Assembly (NCBI RefSeq): GCF_001552555.1
Contig: NZ_BCRK01000026.1
Span: 1 to 46,120 of the forward strand
From: Nocardiopsis trehalosi NBRC 14201
GTDB taxonomy: Bacteria > Actinomycetota > Actinomycetes > Streptosporangiales > Streptosporangiaceae
Length of the DNA stretch: 46,120 nucleotides
Direction of reading: 5' to 3'
Positions 15,321 through 23,748 of the stretch are shown piece after piece (positions within the stretch are counted from its first letter, which is position 1; every line of letters begins with the position of its first letter). Made by a program: the position numbers and the translations under genes. Under the pieces are notes generated by a model that did not search any database, had not been told where the DNA came from, and saw only the letters and a program-made list of their open reading frames with translations.

Positions 15321-15644
15321 CTAGGCCGGTGCGCTCCGTGGACACTCCCCCACGACGCCCTTGGGGCGCGGGGATCCTGCTGCGAGCTGCACATCCATGA
15401 ATTCGGCTTCCGCCGGGCGCCCGCCGTGGTCGCCGGCCGCCCAGCCGCCGGGGTTGCCCCCGCCGTGGACATAGGCCACCGCGGATTCGGCACCGGCCCG
15501 CAGTCGGGCCGCCGACGCGGCGCCGCCGACGCGACCGGAACCGAAGGACGCGGCGGTGCCGCGCACGGTGCCACGCGAGATGGCGGAGAACGCGTCGAAG
15601 CGCTCGGGCTGGAAGCCGGCGAACATTGCGCTGTTGTCGATCAT
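15321..15644 (-). CDS. Upstream ORF in the whiB7 leader (107 codons)
   Basis: An ORF from ATG 15644 to TAG 15321, with a near-perfect AAGGAGGTG Shine-Dalgarno 9 nt upstream (an in-frame GTG at 15665 would place the Shine-Dalgarno inside the ORF and is rejected). The predicted peptide begins MIDNSAMFAGFQPERFDAFS, then a Gly/Ala/Ser-rich stretch; codon third positions are strongly GC, as in real genes of this genome, at least through the first 65 codons. It ends 25 nt before the attenuator hairpin. Ribosome-mediated attenuation through a uORF is established for whiB7/wblC leaders, so its translation is more likely to sense ribosome stalling than to make a working protein, though 107 codons is long for that role. 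Confidence 0.7.
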   Translation of the reverse strand: MIDNSAMFAGFQPERFDAFSAISRGTVRGTAASFGSGRVGGAASAARLRAGAESAVAYVHGGGNPGGWAAGDHGGRPAEAEFMDVQLAAGSPRPKGVVGECPRSAPA

Positions 15645-15718
15645 CTGACGGGACACCTCCTTCACGGTCGGGCCAGCGGGATGGGAGTCCCGGGCCGGGC
15701 GCGGATGCTTACGGGTTC

Positions 15719-15757
15719 ACCCTAGAGGGCGCCGATCATCACCGGCAACCCATTTTT
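15719..15757 (-). promoter_or_regulatory. whiB7 promoter with AT-rich autoregulatory element
   Basis: On the minus strand: AAAAAT (15752-15757), 3 bp GGG, -35 TTGCCG (15743-15748), 18-nt spacer, -10 TAGGGT (15719-15724). WhiB7 is known to activate promoters having an AT-rich tract about 3 bp upstream of the -35, contacted by its AT-hook, so this fits autoactivation. Confidence 0.8.
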
Positions 15758-15818
15758 GACCTGCGTCTTCGGCCGAATCCGGCCGGAACCTGCGGGGCCG
15801 GCGCGGCGTCGGGGACGG

Positions 15819-16748
15819 TCAGGGCGGGGGCGGTCCGGCGGGGCCGTCGAGGACCCGGATCAGCCCCTCCTGGACCACCGAGCAGACGAGTTCGCCGCCG
15901 CGGGTGTACACCAGGCCCCGGGCCAGCCCGCGGGCCCCGGTGGCGGTGGGGGTCTCCTGCGCGTACAGCAGCCACTCGTCGGCGCGGAACGGGCGGTGGA
16001 ACCACATGGCGTGGTCGAGGCTGGCCATGGAGATGCCGGCGAACGACCGGCCGTGCCGGAGCAGCACGGTGTCGAGCAGGGTCATGTCGGACGCGTAGGT
16101 CATCAGGCACACGTGCAGCAGGGGGTCGTCGGGCAGGTCGCCGCCGACCCGCAGCCACACGAGGTTGCGGGTGGTGCTCAGCGCGGGGTCGCGCTCGACC
16201 TCGAACGACAGCGGGCCCACCGGGCGCATCTCGATGGGGTGCCAGGTGGCGAAGCGCGGCACCCGGCCGAACGCGGCGAGCAGCCGCTCGCGCATGGTGG
16301 GCAGGTCCTCGGGGCCGGGGACCTCGGGCATGGACACCTGGTGCTCCAGCCCGGGTTCGACCTTGTGGAAGGACGCCGACAGGGTGAAGATCGCCTTGCC
16401 GTGCTGCACCGCGGTGACCCGGCGGGTGGTGAACGACCGGCCGTCGCGCACCCGGTCGACGTTGTACACGATCGGCACCGAGGGGTCGCCCGGCCGGATG
16501 AAGTAGGCGTGCAGCGAGTGCACGTGGCGGTCGGCGGGGGCGGTGCGCCCCGCCGCCACCAGCGCCTGGCCCGCCACCTGGCCGCCGAAGACGCGCTGCG
16601 GACCGCCGTCGGGGCTGCTGCCGCGGAAGATGTTGTCCTCGATCCGCTCCAGGTCGAGGATGCCCAGCAGACCGGTGAGGGTCTGGCCGGGTTCGGGCGC
16701 GTCCGCCCCGGGTGCGGCGGGCGTGCCGCCGGCGCGGTCATCCGGCAT
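15819..16748 (-). CDS. tesB: Acyl-CoA thioesterase II (TesB)
   Basis: A 309-residue double-hotdog thioesterase that hydrolyses acyl-CoA to free fatty acid and CoA. Seen: first hotdog with NIFRGSSPDGGPQRVFGGQV and HSLHAYFIRPGDPSVPIVY (about 40-95), TRRVTAVQHGKAIFTLSASF, and second hotdog with LMTYASDMTLLDTVLLRHG and ASLDHAMWFHRPFRADEWLL (about 220-275), containing the conserved Asp of the active site. The ATG at 16748 lies inside the end of uvrD2 (11-bp overlap), implying coupling to the helicase gene. An upstream in-frame start at 16823 would overlap uvrD2 far more and lacks family similarity. Cytosolic; acyl chain preference is unknown. Confidence 0.9.
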   Translation of the reverse strand: MPDDRAGGTPAAPGADAPEPGQTLTGLLGILDLERIEDNIFRGSSPDGGPQRVFGGQVAGQALVAAGRTAPADRHVHSLHAYFIRPGDPSVPIVYNVDRVRDGRSFTTRRVTAVQHGKAIFTLSASFHKVEPGLEHQVSMPEVPGPEDLPTMRERLLAAFGRVPRFATWHPIEMRPVGPLSFEVERDPALSTTRNLVWLRVGGDLPDDPLLHVCLMTYASDMTLLDTVLLRHGRSFAGISMASLDHAMWFHRPFRADEWLLYAQETPTATGARGLARGLVYTRGGELVCSVVQEGLIRVLDGPAGPPPP

Positions 16749-18846
16749 CGGGGCCCCCTTCGTCGCCGTCCGCCGCCGGGGCCTCGGGATCGCGGCCCGC
16801 GCACAGGGCGAGGACGGCCTCACCGTAGCGTTCGAGCTTCACCGCCCCGACACCGGAGATGCGGGACAGCTGTGCGATGTCGCCGGGCACGTGCTCGGCG
16901 ACCGCCTGCAGGGTGGCGTCGGTGAACACGACGTAGGCCGGGACCTTCTGCTCCTCGGCGGTGGCGCGCCGCCACGCCTTGAGCCGCTCCAGCAGCGCCT
17001 CGTCGTAGTCGGCCGGGCAGTCCAGGCAGCGGCCGAGCTTGCGGGCCGCGGCCTCGGTGAGCGTGGCGCCGCAGATGCGGCACTGCGCGGCCCGCGCCGA
17101 CCGGCGCTCGCGCCGCCCGGCGGCCAGCGACGGCGACGCCGGGCGCAGGCCGTCGAGGAAGCGCGTGGGGCGGCGCCCCTTGCGCCCGCCGGGCGAGCGC
17201 GCCAGCGCCCACGACATGGCGAGGTACTCGCGGGCGCGGGTGACACCGACGTAGAACAGCCGGCGCTCCTCCTCGACCTGCTCGGGGGTGTCGGCGTGGA
17301 TGATCGGCAGCATGCCCTCGGTGAGCCCCACGAGGAACACGGCGTCCCACTCCAGGCCCTTGGCGGAGTGCAGGGACGCCAGGGTGACGCCTTCGAGGCC
17401 GGGGGCGTGCTCGGTGGCCACCCGGGCGTCGAGTTCGGCCACGAAGTCGTCCATGGTGGCGCCGGGGCGTTCGGCGGCGACGTCCTCGGCGAGCTGGGCG
17501 AGGGCGGCCAGGGACTCCCACTTCTCGCGGGCCTGACGGCCCTCGGGGGCGGCCGGGGTGAGGCCCAGCGGCGCGAGGATGTGGTGCACGGTGGCGGCCA
17601 GCGGCGCGTCGTCGGCCCCCTGCCGGGCGCCGCGCAGGGTGTGCACGGCCTGCTTGATCTCGGGGCGTTCGAAGAACCGGGTGGCGCCGCGGACGGTGTA
17701 CGCCACCCCGGCGTCGGCGAGCGCCTGCTCGTAGGCGGCGGACTGGGAGTTGGCGCGGAACAGCACCGCGATCTCGCGCGCGGGGGTGCCGGCGTCGACC
17801 AGGGCGGCGATGCGCCGGGCCACACCGGTGGCCTCGGCGGGTTCGTCGTCGTACTCGGTGTAGGTGGGGTCGGGGCCGTCGGGGCGCTGCGCGACGAGTT
17901 CGAGCCGGTGGTCGGCGGCCTGCACGCCCGACGGCGCAGCGGCGGACTTGAGGGCGAGGTTGGCGACCCGCACCACCTGCGGGGTGGAGCGGTAGTCGCG
18001 CACCAGCCGCACCACCGTGGCGTGCGGGTAGGCGGCGGAGAACCGGGTGAGGTAGGAGGGCGTGGCCCCGGAGAAGGAGTAGATGGTCTGGCTGGGGTCG
18101 CCCACGACGCAGAGGTCGTCGCGGTCGCCCAGCCAGGCGTCGAGCAGCAGTTTCTGCAGCGGGTTGACGTCCTGGTACTCGTCGACCACGAAGTAGCGGT
18201 ACTGGTCGCGCACGCGGTCGGCGATGTCGGGGCGGTCGGCCAGCATGGCGGCGGTGAGTTCGAGCATGGACTCGAAGTCGAGCAGGTTGCGTTCGCGCCG
18301 GGCGTCCTCGTAGGCCTCGAAGACGCGGGCGACGTCGTGGGCGGCCATGGGGGCGGTGCGCCCGGCCTTGCCGATGGCGGCCTCGTAGTCGGACGGGCGG
18401 ACCTGGGTGACCTTGGCCCACTCGATCTCACTGGCGAGGTCGCGCAGCGCGGTGCGGTCGGCCTGCACACCGCAGGAGTGCGCCGCGCGCGCCACCACCG
18501 GGATCTTGCTGTCGATGAGGGTGGGCAGCGGGCCGCCGACCACCTGCGGCCAGAAGAACGAGAGCTGGCGCAGCGCCGCGGCGTGGAAGGTGCGGGCCTG
18601 CACGCGCGGGGCGCCCAGGGCGCGCAGCCGGCCGCGCATCTCGCCCGCGGCGCGCACGGTGAACGTGACCGCGAGCACCTGCTGCTCGGCGACCACCCCG
18701 CTGGCGACGGCGTAGGCGATCCGGTGGGTGATGGCCCGGGTCTTGCCGGTGCCGGCTCCGGCCAGGATGCACACCGGACCGCGCACCGCGCGGGCCGCCG
18801 CCGTCTGCTCGGGGTCGAGTCCGTCGAGTACCCGGTCGGGATCCAT
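16738..18846 (-). CDS. uvrD2: ATP-dependent DNA helicase UvrD2
   Basis: A 702-residue SF1A 3'-5' DNA helicase. Seen: Walker A AGAGTGKT (about 29-36), motif Ia VLAVTFTVRAAGEM, Walker B FVVDEYQDV, motif III GDPSQTIYSFSGA, motif IV VVRLVRDYRST, motif V LASLHSAKGLEWD, motif VI VEEERRLFYVGVTRAREYL. The C-terminal part has a tetracysteine zinc motif (CRIC ... CLDC, about 588-609) and an HRDC domain (about 620-690). This architecture marks UvrD2 rather than UvrD1; the mycobacterial protein's tetracysteine motif supports helicase coupling. Start: ATG 18846 has GGAG at 9 nt; ATG 18852 is too close to it. Divergent from mrx1 across 278 bp holding both promoters and no other gene. Confidence 0.95.
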   Translation of the reverse strand: MDPDRVLDGLDPEQTAAARAVRGPVCILAGAGTGKTRAITHRIAYAVASGVVAEQQVLAVTFTVRAAGEMRGRLRALGAPRVQARTFHAAALRQLSFFWPQVVGGPLPTLIDSKIPVVARAAHSCGVQADRTALRDLASEIEWAKVTQVRPSDYEAAIGKAGRTAPMAAHDVARVFEAYEDARRERNLLDFESMLELTAAMLADRPDIADRVRDQYRYFVVDEYQDVNPLQKLLLDAWLGDRDDLCVVGDPSQTIYSFSGATPSYLTRFSAAYPHATVVRLVRDYRSTPQVVRVANLALKSAAAPSGVQAADHRLELVAQRPDGPDPTYTEYDDEPAEATGVARRIAALVDAGTPAREIAVLFRANSQSAAYEQALADAGVAYTVRGATRFFERPEIKQAVHTLRGARQGADDAPLAATVHHILAPLGLTPAAPEGRQAREKWESLAALAQLAEDVAAERPGATMDDFVAELDARVATEHAPGLEGVTLASLHSAKGLEWDAVFLVGLTEGMLPIIHADTPEQVEEERRLFYVGVTRAREYLAMSWALARSPGGRKGRRPTRFLDGLRPASPSLAAGRRERRSARAAQCRICGATLTEAAARKLGRCLDCPADYDEALLERLKAWRRATAEEQKVPAYVVFTDATLQAVAEHVPGDIAQLSRISGVGAVKLERYGEAVLALCAGRDPEAPAADGDEGGPDAG

Positions 18847-19124
18847 CCGCATCCGCTCCGTTTCGGCAGGGGTCGCTGGGGAGGAAGGGCGCGCGTGTGG
18901 CCACGACCGTTCCGTTCCCCCCGACCAGTCTCTCAAGTATCAGTGGAGGTGTGCGCGCGCCTCCACCCCATCCGTCCACCTGTGGACGGCGCGAAAGGGG
19001 GGAACCGAAGCCGCACGGGCGGCGTCCCACCAGCTGGCACGGACGTTCCGGGGAAGCTCCGCGCGCCTCCCGGCGTTGGTAGTAGGCGGTGTCAACACGC
19101 AATACGGACGAAGGAGACGGCGCA

Positions 19125-19385
19125 ATGACCACCCCGACCGCCGGCCGGATCACGATGTACTCCACCCCCTGGTGCGGCTTCTGCAAGCGGCTGAAGAGCC
19201 AGCTCGGGCGCGAGGGGATCGCGATCGACGAGGTCGACATCGAGCAGAACCCCGAGGCGGCCGAGTACGTGATGCGGGTCAACGGCGGCAACCAGACCGT
19301 TCCCACGGTGGTCTTCGCCGACGGCACCGCCCTGACCAACCCGTCCTTGTCACAGGTCAAGGAGAAGCTCGCGGGGCAGGCGTGA
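19125..19385 (+). CDS. mrx1: Mycoredoxin (glutaredoxin-like, mycothiol-dependent)
   Basis: An 86-residue thioredoxin-fold oxidoreductase. Mycoredoxin-1 reduces mycothiol-protein mixed disulfides in actinobacteria. Seen: active site WCGFC with Cys17 and Cys20, TVPTVVF with the cis-proline, and NPSLSQVKEKL at the C-terminus. The ATG at 19125 has a GAAGGAG Shine-Dalgarno at 8 nt; an in-frame GTG at 19089 is upstream of this site and rejected. Next to uvrD2, as in Mycobacterium. A GC hairpin follows the stop. It is the only visible mycothiol-linked gene in the window. Confidence 0.92.
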   Translation: MTTPTAGRITMYSTPWCGFCKRLKSQLGREGIAIDEVDIEQNPEAAEYVMRVNGGNQTVPTVVFADGTALTNPSLSQVKEKLAGQA

Positions 19386-19392
19386 CCCGCGC

Positions 19393-19422
19393 GGCCGCCG
19401 TCCCGCTCCCGGGGCGGCGGCC
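19393..19422 (+). terminator. Hairpin after mycoredoxin
   Basis: 12-bp stem (19393-19404 with 19411-19422, one G-U type wobble) with a 6-nt loop, 7 nt after the stop. No T-tract. Confidence 0.6.
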
Positions 19423-19446
19423 GGCACCCCGGGCACGGGGCAACGA

Positions 19447-19953
19447 ATGGGGGAAGACGTGACATCTCACAGAACGGTGCGCGACGGGCGCGACGCGGGA
19501 CCGGACGCCTACGGCATGGTCCAGCGGACGTCGGCGGGGTGGCGCGTGAACGACGGCGAGGAGCTCCCCGACCTGCTCAACGCGATGGTCCTCGCCGACC
19601 TCATCGCCGCCGAGGAGGGCGCGCCGGGCGCGCCGCCCGCGGCGCCCCCGCGCGCGGACGCCGACGCCTCCGAGGTCGAGCGCCTGCGCGTCACCGTCGC
19701 CCAGCTCGAACACGCCCTGCACACGCGGGTGGTGGTCGAGCAGGCCATCGGGGTGCTCGCCGAGCGGCACCGGCTGACCCCGCGCAAGGCGTTCGAGCGG
19801 CTGCGCTCGGCCGCGCGCTCGCGCGGGCGCCGGGTCGCCGACATGGCCCGCGACGTCGTGACCAGCAGCACCAACCCGCTCACCCCGCTGCCGGTGGAAC
19901 TGGCGGGCGAGGGCGCCGCCGCCGAGGCCGAGCCCCGCCGCGCCCCGCGTTGA
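19447..19953 (+). CDS. ANTAR-domain protein
   Basis: A 168-residue protein. The ANTAR domain binds paired hairpins in RNA leaders and antiterminates transcription. Seen: a poorly conserved N-terminal part (1-60), an Ala/Pro-rich linker, a coiled helix EVERLRVTVAQLEHALHTRV, then ANTAR helices VVVEQAIGVLAERHRLTPRK, AFERLRSAARSRGRRVADMA (about 80-137) with the key residues Ala, Gly, Arg and Ala in the expected positions. There is no sensor domain such as GAF or receiver in front. ATG at 19447; the GTG at 19459 is an alternative. It is the third rightward gene after mrx1, with no close partner that reveals a target. Confidence 0.82.
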   Translation: MGEDVTSHRTVRDGRDAGPDAYGMVQRTSAGWRVNDGEELPDLLNAMVLADLIAAEEGAPGAPPAAPPRADADASEVERLRVTVAQLEHALHTRVVVEQAIGVLAERHRLTPRKAFERLRSAARSRGRRVADMARDVVTSSTNPLTPLPVELAGEGAAAEAEPRRAPR

Positions 19954-20015
19954 GGGGCGCCGGCCCGCGCCCCGAGGGGTGCGCCGACCCGCTGCGGACC
20001 GGCCGCCGGCCCCGG

Positions 20016-20021
20016 TAGGGT
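20016..20021 (+). promoter_or_regulatory. -10 element of the ATL gene, leaderless
   Basis: TAGGGT, 6 nt before the ATG at 20028, no Shine-Dalgarno. Confidence 0.5.
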
Positions 20022-20027
20022 CGCCGC

Positions 20028-20351
20028 ATGCCCCGACCCGACGCCCACCCCGGTGAATACGCCGAACGGGTGCTCGACCTCGTCGAACGCATCCCGCCCG
20101 GCCGGGTGATGTCCTACGGCGACATCGCCGAGTACCTGGGCGAGGGCGGCCCCCGCCAGGTCGGCGCCGTCATGTCCGCGTGGGGCGACGGCGTCCCGTG
20201 GTGGCGGGTGCTGCGCTCCGACGGCACGCCCCCGTCGGGCCACGAGGTCCGCGCCCGGCGCCACTACGCGGCCGAGGCCACCCCGATGCGCGCCGCCACC
20301 GGCCGCGTCGACATGCGCCGTGCCCGCTGGGCGGGCCCGGACTCCGACTGA
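20028..20351 (+). CDS. Alkyltransferase-like protein (ATL), MGMT family without catalytic Cys
   Basis: A 107-residue DNA-binding protein. ATLs bind O6-alkylguanine and flip the base without removing the alkyl group, handing the lesion to nucleotide excision repair. Seen: RIPPGRVMSYGDIAEYLG, the helix-turn-helix with RQVGAVMSAWG, and the active-site motif position reading PWWR (residues 57-60) where methyltransferases have PCHR and most ATLs PWHR. The catalytic Cys is Trp58, so dealkylation is impossible. The second Trp at 59 is unusual. Leaderless ATG at 20028. It sits 82 bp before adnA on the same strand. Rv3204 is the recalled mycobacterial equivalent. Confidence 0.92.
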   Translation: MPRPDAHPGEYAERVLDLVERIPPGRVMSYGDIAEYLGEGGPRQVGAVMSAWGDGVPWWRVLRSDGTPPSGHEVRARRHYAAEATPMRAATGRVDMRRARWAGPDSD

Positions 20352-20433
20352 CGCCCGCCCGCGCCGGGGGTGCTGTGCGGGGCGGGCCGGGTGGGGTCCT
20401 GGAGTGTCCTGATCATCTGGTGAACTAGGAGGG

Positions 20434-23400
20434 GTGAGCCCCTCCCCGTACCGCCTCGTGCGGCGTGCGCACCGCGTCGCACCACCACCGGCGCTGGACG
20501 ACGACCAGCGCCGCGTGGTCGCGCACCGGGGCGGCCCGCTGCTGGTGCTGGCGGGACCGGGCACGGGCAAGACCACCACCATCGTCGAGTCCGTCGTCGA
20601 GCGCATCGACGGCCGCGGCGTCGACCCCTCGCGCGTGCTCGTCCTCACCTTCAGCCGCCGGGCGGCCCAGGAGCTGCGCGAACGCATCACCGCGCGGCTG
20701 CGCCGCACCACGCGCGAACCCCTGGCGCTCACCTTCCACAGCTACGCCTACGCGCTGATCCGGCGCGAGTTCCAGCGCCTGGGCGACCGCGCGCCGCGCC
20801 TGCTGTCGGGCCCCGAGCAGCTCATGGAGATGCGCGAACTCCTCGCCGGCGAGGCCGACGACGGCGCCCCGGGGTGGCCCGAGCGGCTCCGTCCGGCGCT
20901 GCGCACCCGCGGCTTCGCCGAGGAGCTGCGCGACTTCCTCATGCGCGCCCAGGAGCGCGGGATCGACGCCGCCCTCCTCGACCGCATGGGCCGCGAGCAC
21001 CGCCGCGACGACTGGGTCGCGGCCGGCGACTTCCTCGACCGCTACACCGGCCGCTTCGACGTGGCGCCCCTGCCCACGTTCAACTACGCGGAGCTGGTGC
21101 GGGTGGCCGCCAACCTGCTGCACGACCCCGAGGTGCAGGCGCGCGAGCGCGCCGCCCGCGAGGCCGTGTTCGTGGACGAGTACCAGGACACCGACCCCGC
21201 CCAGGAGGAGCTGCTGCGGGCGCTGGCGGGCGACGGCCGCGACCTCGTCGTCGTGGGCGACCCGGACCAGTCCATCTACGGGTTCCGCGGCGCCGACGTG
21301 CGCGGCATCCTGGACTTCCCGGACCGCTTCCCGCGCGCCGACCGCACCCCGGCGCCCGTCGTCGCGCTGCGCACCTGCCGGCGCAGCGGGCCCGCGCTGC
21401 TCGGCGCGTCGCGCGGGGTGGCGCGGCGGCTGCCCGCGGCGCCCGCCCCGGGCGGCGGGCCCGTCAACGCCCACCGGGTGCTGGCCTCGGTCGACGGCGC
21501 CCCCGAGGGCGAGGTGCGCGTGCTGCTCGCCGAGAGCCCCACCCAGGAGGCCGCGGTGGTCGCCGACACGCTGCGCCGCGCCCACCTGGTCGACGGGGTC
21601 CCGTGGTCGCGCATGGCGGTGCTGGTGCGCTCCGCCACCCGGCAGGTGCCGGTGCTGCGGCGGGCGCTGTCGGCGGCCGGGGTGCCGGTGGCGGTCGGCG
21701 GCGACGAACTCCCGCTGGCCGCCGAACCGCTGGTGCGCCCGATGCTGCTGCTGCTGCGCTGCGCGCTGCGCCCGGCCGTCCTGGACGACTCCGCGGCGCA
21801 CGAGCTGCTGACCAGCCCGTTCGGGGACGCCGACGCCGTGCGGCTGCGCCGACTCGGCCGGGCGCTGCGCCGCCTCGATCTCGACGCGCGGGCGGCCCGG
21901 CGGCGGGCCGCCCGCGCCGCGGCGGCCGACGGCGCCGCAGCGGAGGGCGAGGAGGGCGCGGACGCCCCCGGTACCGCCGCCCCGGGGCCGGCCGCGCCGG
22001 ACACCGCCGCCGAGGCCGCCGCGCCGGACGCGGGCGAGGGCGGCGACCCGTTCGGCGGCGGCGCCCGCACCGCGGGCGAACTCCTCGCCGCCGCGCTGCG
22101 CGACCCGCGCGAACTCACCCTGGTCGACCCCGACGTCGCCGCCCCGGCCCGCCGGGTCGCCGGGTACCTGCGGCTCGTCGCCGACCGCGCCGCCGCCGGC
22201 GCCTCCGCCGAGGACGTGCTGTGGGAGCTGTGGCGGGCGAGCGGGCTGTCCGACCGGCTGCTCGCCGCCAGCCAGGCCGGGGGGCGGCGCGGCGCCGCCG
22301 CCGACCGCGACCTCGACTCCGTGGTGGCCCTGTTCGAGAGCGCCGCCCGCTACTGCGACCGCCTGCCCCCGGGGGTACCCGCCGGGTTCCTGGAGGACCT
22401 GGAGGCGCAGGAGATCCCCGGCGACAGCCTGGCCGAGCGGGCCCCCGAGGGCGAGGCCGTGCGCATCCTCACCGCCCACCGGTCCAAGGGGCTGGAGTGG
22501 GACCTCACCGTGGTCGCCGGGGTGCAGGAGGGCGACTGGCCCGACCTGCGGCTGCGCGGCTCGCTGCTGGGGGTCGAGCACCTGGTCGACGCGGTCGACG
22601 GGTTCGCCGACACCAGCGGGGCGGCGGTGGCGTCCCGGCTGCTGGACGAGGAGCGGCGGCTGTTCTACGTCGCGGTCACCCGCGCCCGGCACACCCTGGT
22701 GGTGACCGCCGTGGGCGGTGAGGACACCGAGGAGCGCCCGTCGCGGTTCCTCGCCGAACTGGGCGTCGGCGAACCCGAGCGCGTCAGCACCGGCCGCCGC
22801 TGGCTGTCGCTGCCCGCGCTCGTCGCCGACCTGCGCTCGGTGGTCACCGACCCGGCCCGCCCCGACCCGCTGCGCCGCGCGGCGGCCGCGCACCTGGCCC
22901 GGCTCGCCGACGCCGGGGTGCGCGGCGCCGACCCCGCCGAGTGGTACGCGCTCACCCGCTTCTCCGACGACCGCCCGCTGGTCGACCCGGGCGGCACCAT
23001 CCGGGTGTCGCCGTCGCAGGTGGAGCGGTTCACCACCTGCGAACTGCGGTGGCTGCTGGAGAGCGCCGCCGGGGCCTCCGCCATGGAGATGTCCTCCGCG
23101 CTGGGGAGTATCGTGCACGCGGTGGCCGTGCTCGTCGCCGACGGCGCGAGCATGGAGGACGTCCGGCGGCGCATGGACGGCATCTGGTCCGAGCTGGACT
23201 TCGGCGGCCCGTGGTTCGCCGGCAAGGAGCGCGAGCGCGCCGATGAGATGGTGCGCCGGCTCGTCGATTGGCACGACGCCAACGAGCGCGAACTGGTCGT
23301 CACGGAGGAGGGGTTCAAGGTCGACATCGGCGGCATCGAGATCACCGGGCGGGTCGACCGGCTGGAGCGCGACGCCGACGGCCGCGCCGTCGTGGTCGAC

Positions 23401-23748
23401 ATCAAGACCGGCGGGTCGCGGCCCAAGGACGCCGAACTCGCCCGCCACCCGCAGCTGGGCGTGTACCAGCTCGCCGTGCTGCGGTCGGCGTTCGCGCACC
23501 TGGGCCTGGGCGAGCCCGGCGGCGCCGAACTGGTGCAGGTCGGCAAGGCCGCCACCGCCAAGGCCGCCCGCACCCAGGCGCAGCGCCCGCTCGGCGCCGA
23601 CCCCGACCCCGGGTGGTCGGACCGGCTGGTCCGCGACGTCGCCGAGAGCATGTCGGGCACCCGGTTCCAGGCGCGGCGCAACACGTTCTGCGACTCCTGC
23701 GCCGTCCGGTCGAGCTGCCCCGCGCACGACGAAGGGAAGCGCGTGTGA
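20434..23748 (+). CDS. adnA: AdnA-like helicase-nuclease subunit with Fe-S cluster
   Basis: A 1104-residue subunit of the actinobacterial AdnAB complex, which resects double-strand DNA ends using two UvrD-like motors and two RecB-type nucleases. Seen: Walker A GPGTGKTT (about 41-48), Walker B FVDEYQDTDPAQ (about 246-257), GDPDQSIYGFRGAD (about 276), AHRSKGLEWDL (about 680), RRLFYVAVTRAR (about 742). An Ala/Gly/Pro/Glu-rich linker of about 60 residues (486-548) interrupts the motor. The nuclease has GSIVHAVA (891) and GRVDRLERD...VVVDIKTG (973-993). Cys869, Cys1086, Cys1089 and Cys1095 have the C-xn-C-x2-C-x5-C pattern of AddB-type Fe-S nucleases. GTG 20434 has GGAGG only 1 nt upstream, so the start may be off; no -10 element settles it. 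Overlaps adnB by 4 bp. Confidence 0.9.
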   Translation: MSPSPYRLVRRAHRVAPPPALDDDQRRVVAHRGGPLLVLAGPGTGKTTTIVESVVERIDGRGVDPSRVLVLTFSRRAAQELRERITARLRRTTREPLALTFHSYAYALIRREFQRLGDRAPRLLSGPEQLMEMRELLAGEADDGAPGWPERLRPALRTRGFAEELRDFLMRAQERGIDAALLDRMGREHRRDDWVAAGDFLDRYTGRFDVAPLPTFNYAELVRVAANLLHDPEVQARERAAREAVFVDEYQDTDPAQEELLRALAGDGRDLVVVGDPDQSIYGFRGADVRGILDFPDRFPRADRTPAPVVALRTCRRSGPALLGASRGVARRLPAAPAPGGGPVNAHRVLASVDGAPEGEVRVLLAESPTQEAAVVADTLRRAHLVDGVPWSRMAVLVRSATRQVPVLRRALSAAGVPVAVGGDELPLAAEPLVRPMLLLLRCALRPAVLDDSAAHELLTSPFGDADAVRLRRLGRALRRLDLDARAARRRAARAAAADGAAAEGEEGADAPGTAAPGPAAPDTAAEAAAPDAGEGGDPFGGGARTAGELLAAALRDPRELTLVDPDVAAPARRVAGYLRLVADRAAAGASAEDVLWELWRASGLSDRLLAASQAGGRRGAAADRDLDSVVALFESAARYCDRLPPGVPAGFLEDLEAQEIPGDSLAERAPEGEAVRILTAHRSKGLEWDLTVVAGVQEGDWPDLRLRGSLLGVEHLVDAVDGFADTSGAAVASRLLDEERRLFYVAVTRARHTLVVTAVGGEDTEERPSRFLAELGVGEPERVSTGRRWLSLPALVADLRSVVTDPARPDPLRRAAAAHLARLADAGVRGADPAEWYALTRFSDDRPLVDPGGTIRVSPSQVERFTTCELRWLLESAAGASAMEMSSALGSIVHAVAVLVADGASMEDVRRRMDGIWSELDFGGPWFAGKERERADEMVRRLVDWHDANERELVVTEEGFKVDIGGIEITGRVDRLERDADGRAVVVDIKTGGSRPKDAELARHPQLGVYQLAVLRSAFAHLGLGEPGGAELVQVGKAATAKAARTQAQRPLGADPDPGWSDRLVRDVAESMSGTRFQARRNTFCDSCAVRSSCPAHDEGKRV

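Noticed and set aside
15645-15665. GTG at 15665 as start of the whiB7 uORF
   Set aside because: It would include the strong Shine-Dalgarno inside the coding region; ATG 15644 has correct spacing.
20425-23727. 1100-residue minus-strand open frame
   Set aside because: Antisense shadow of adnA.
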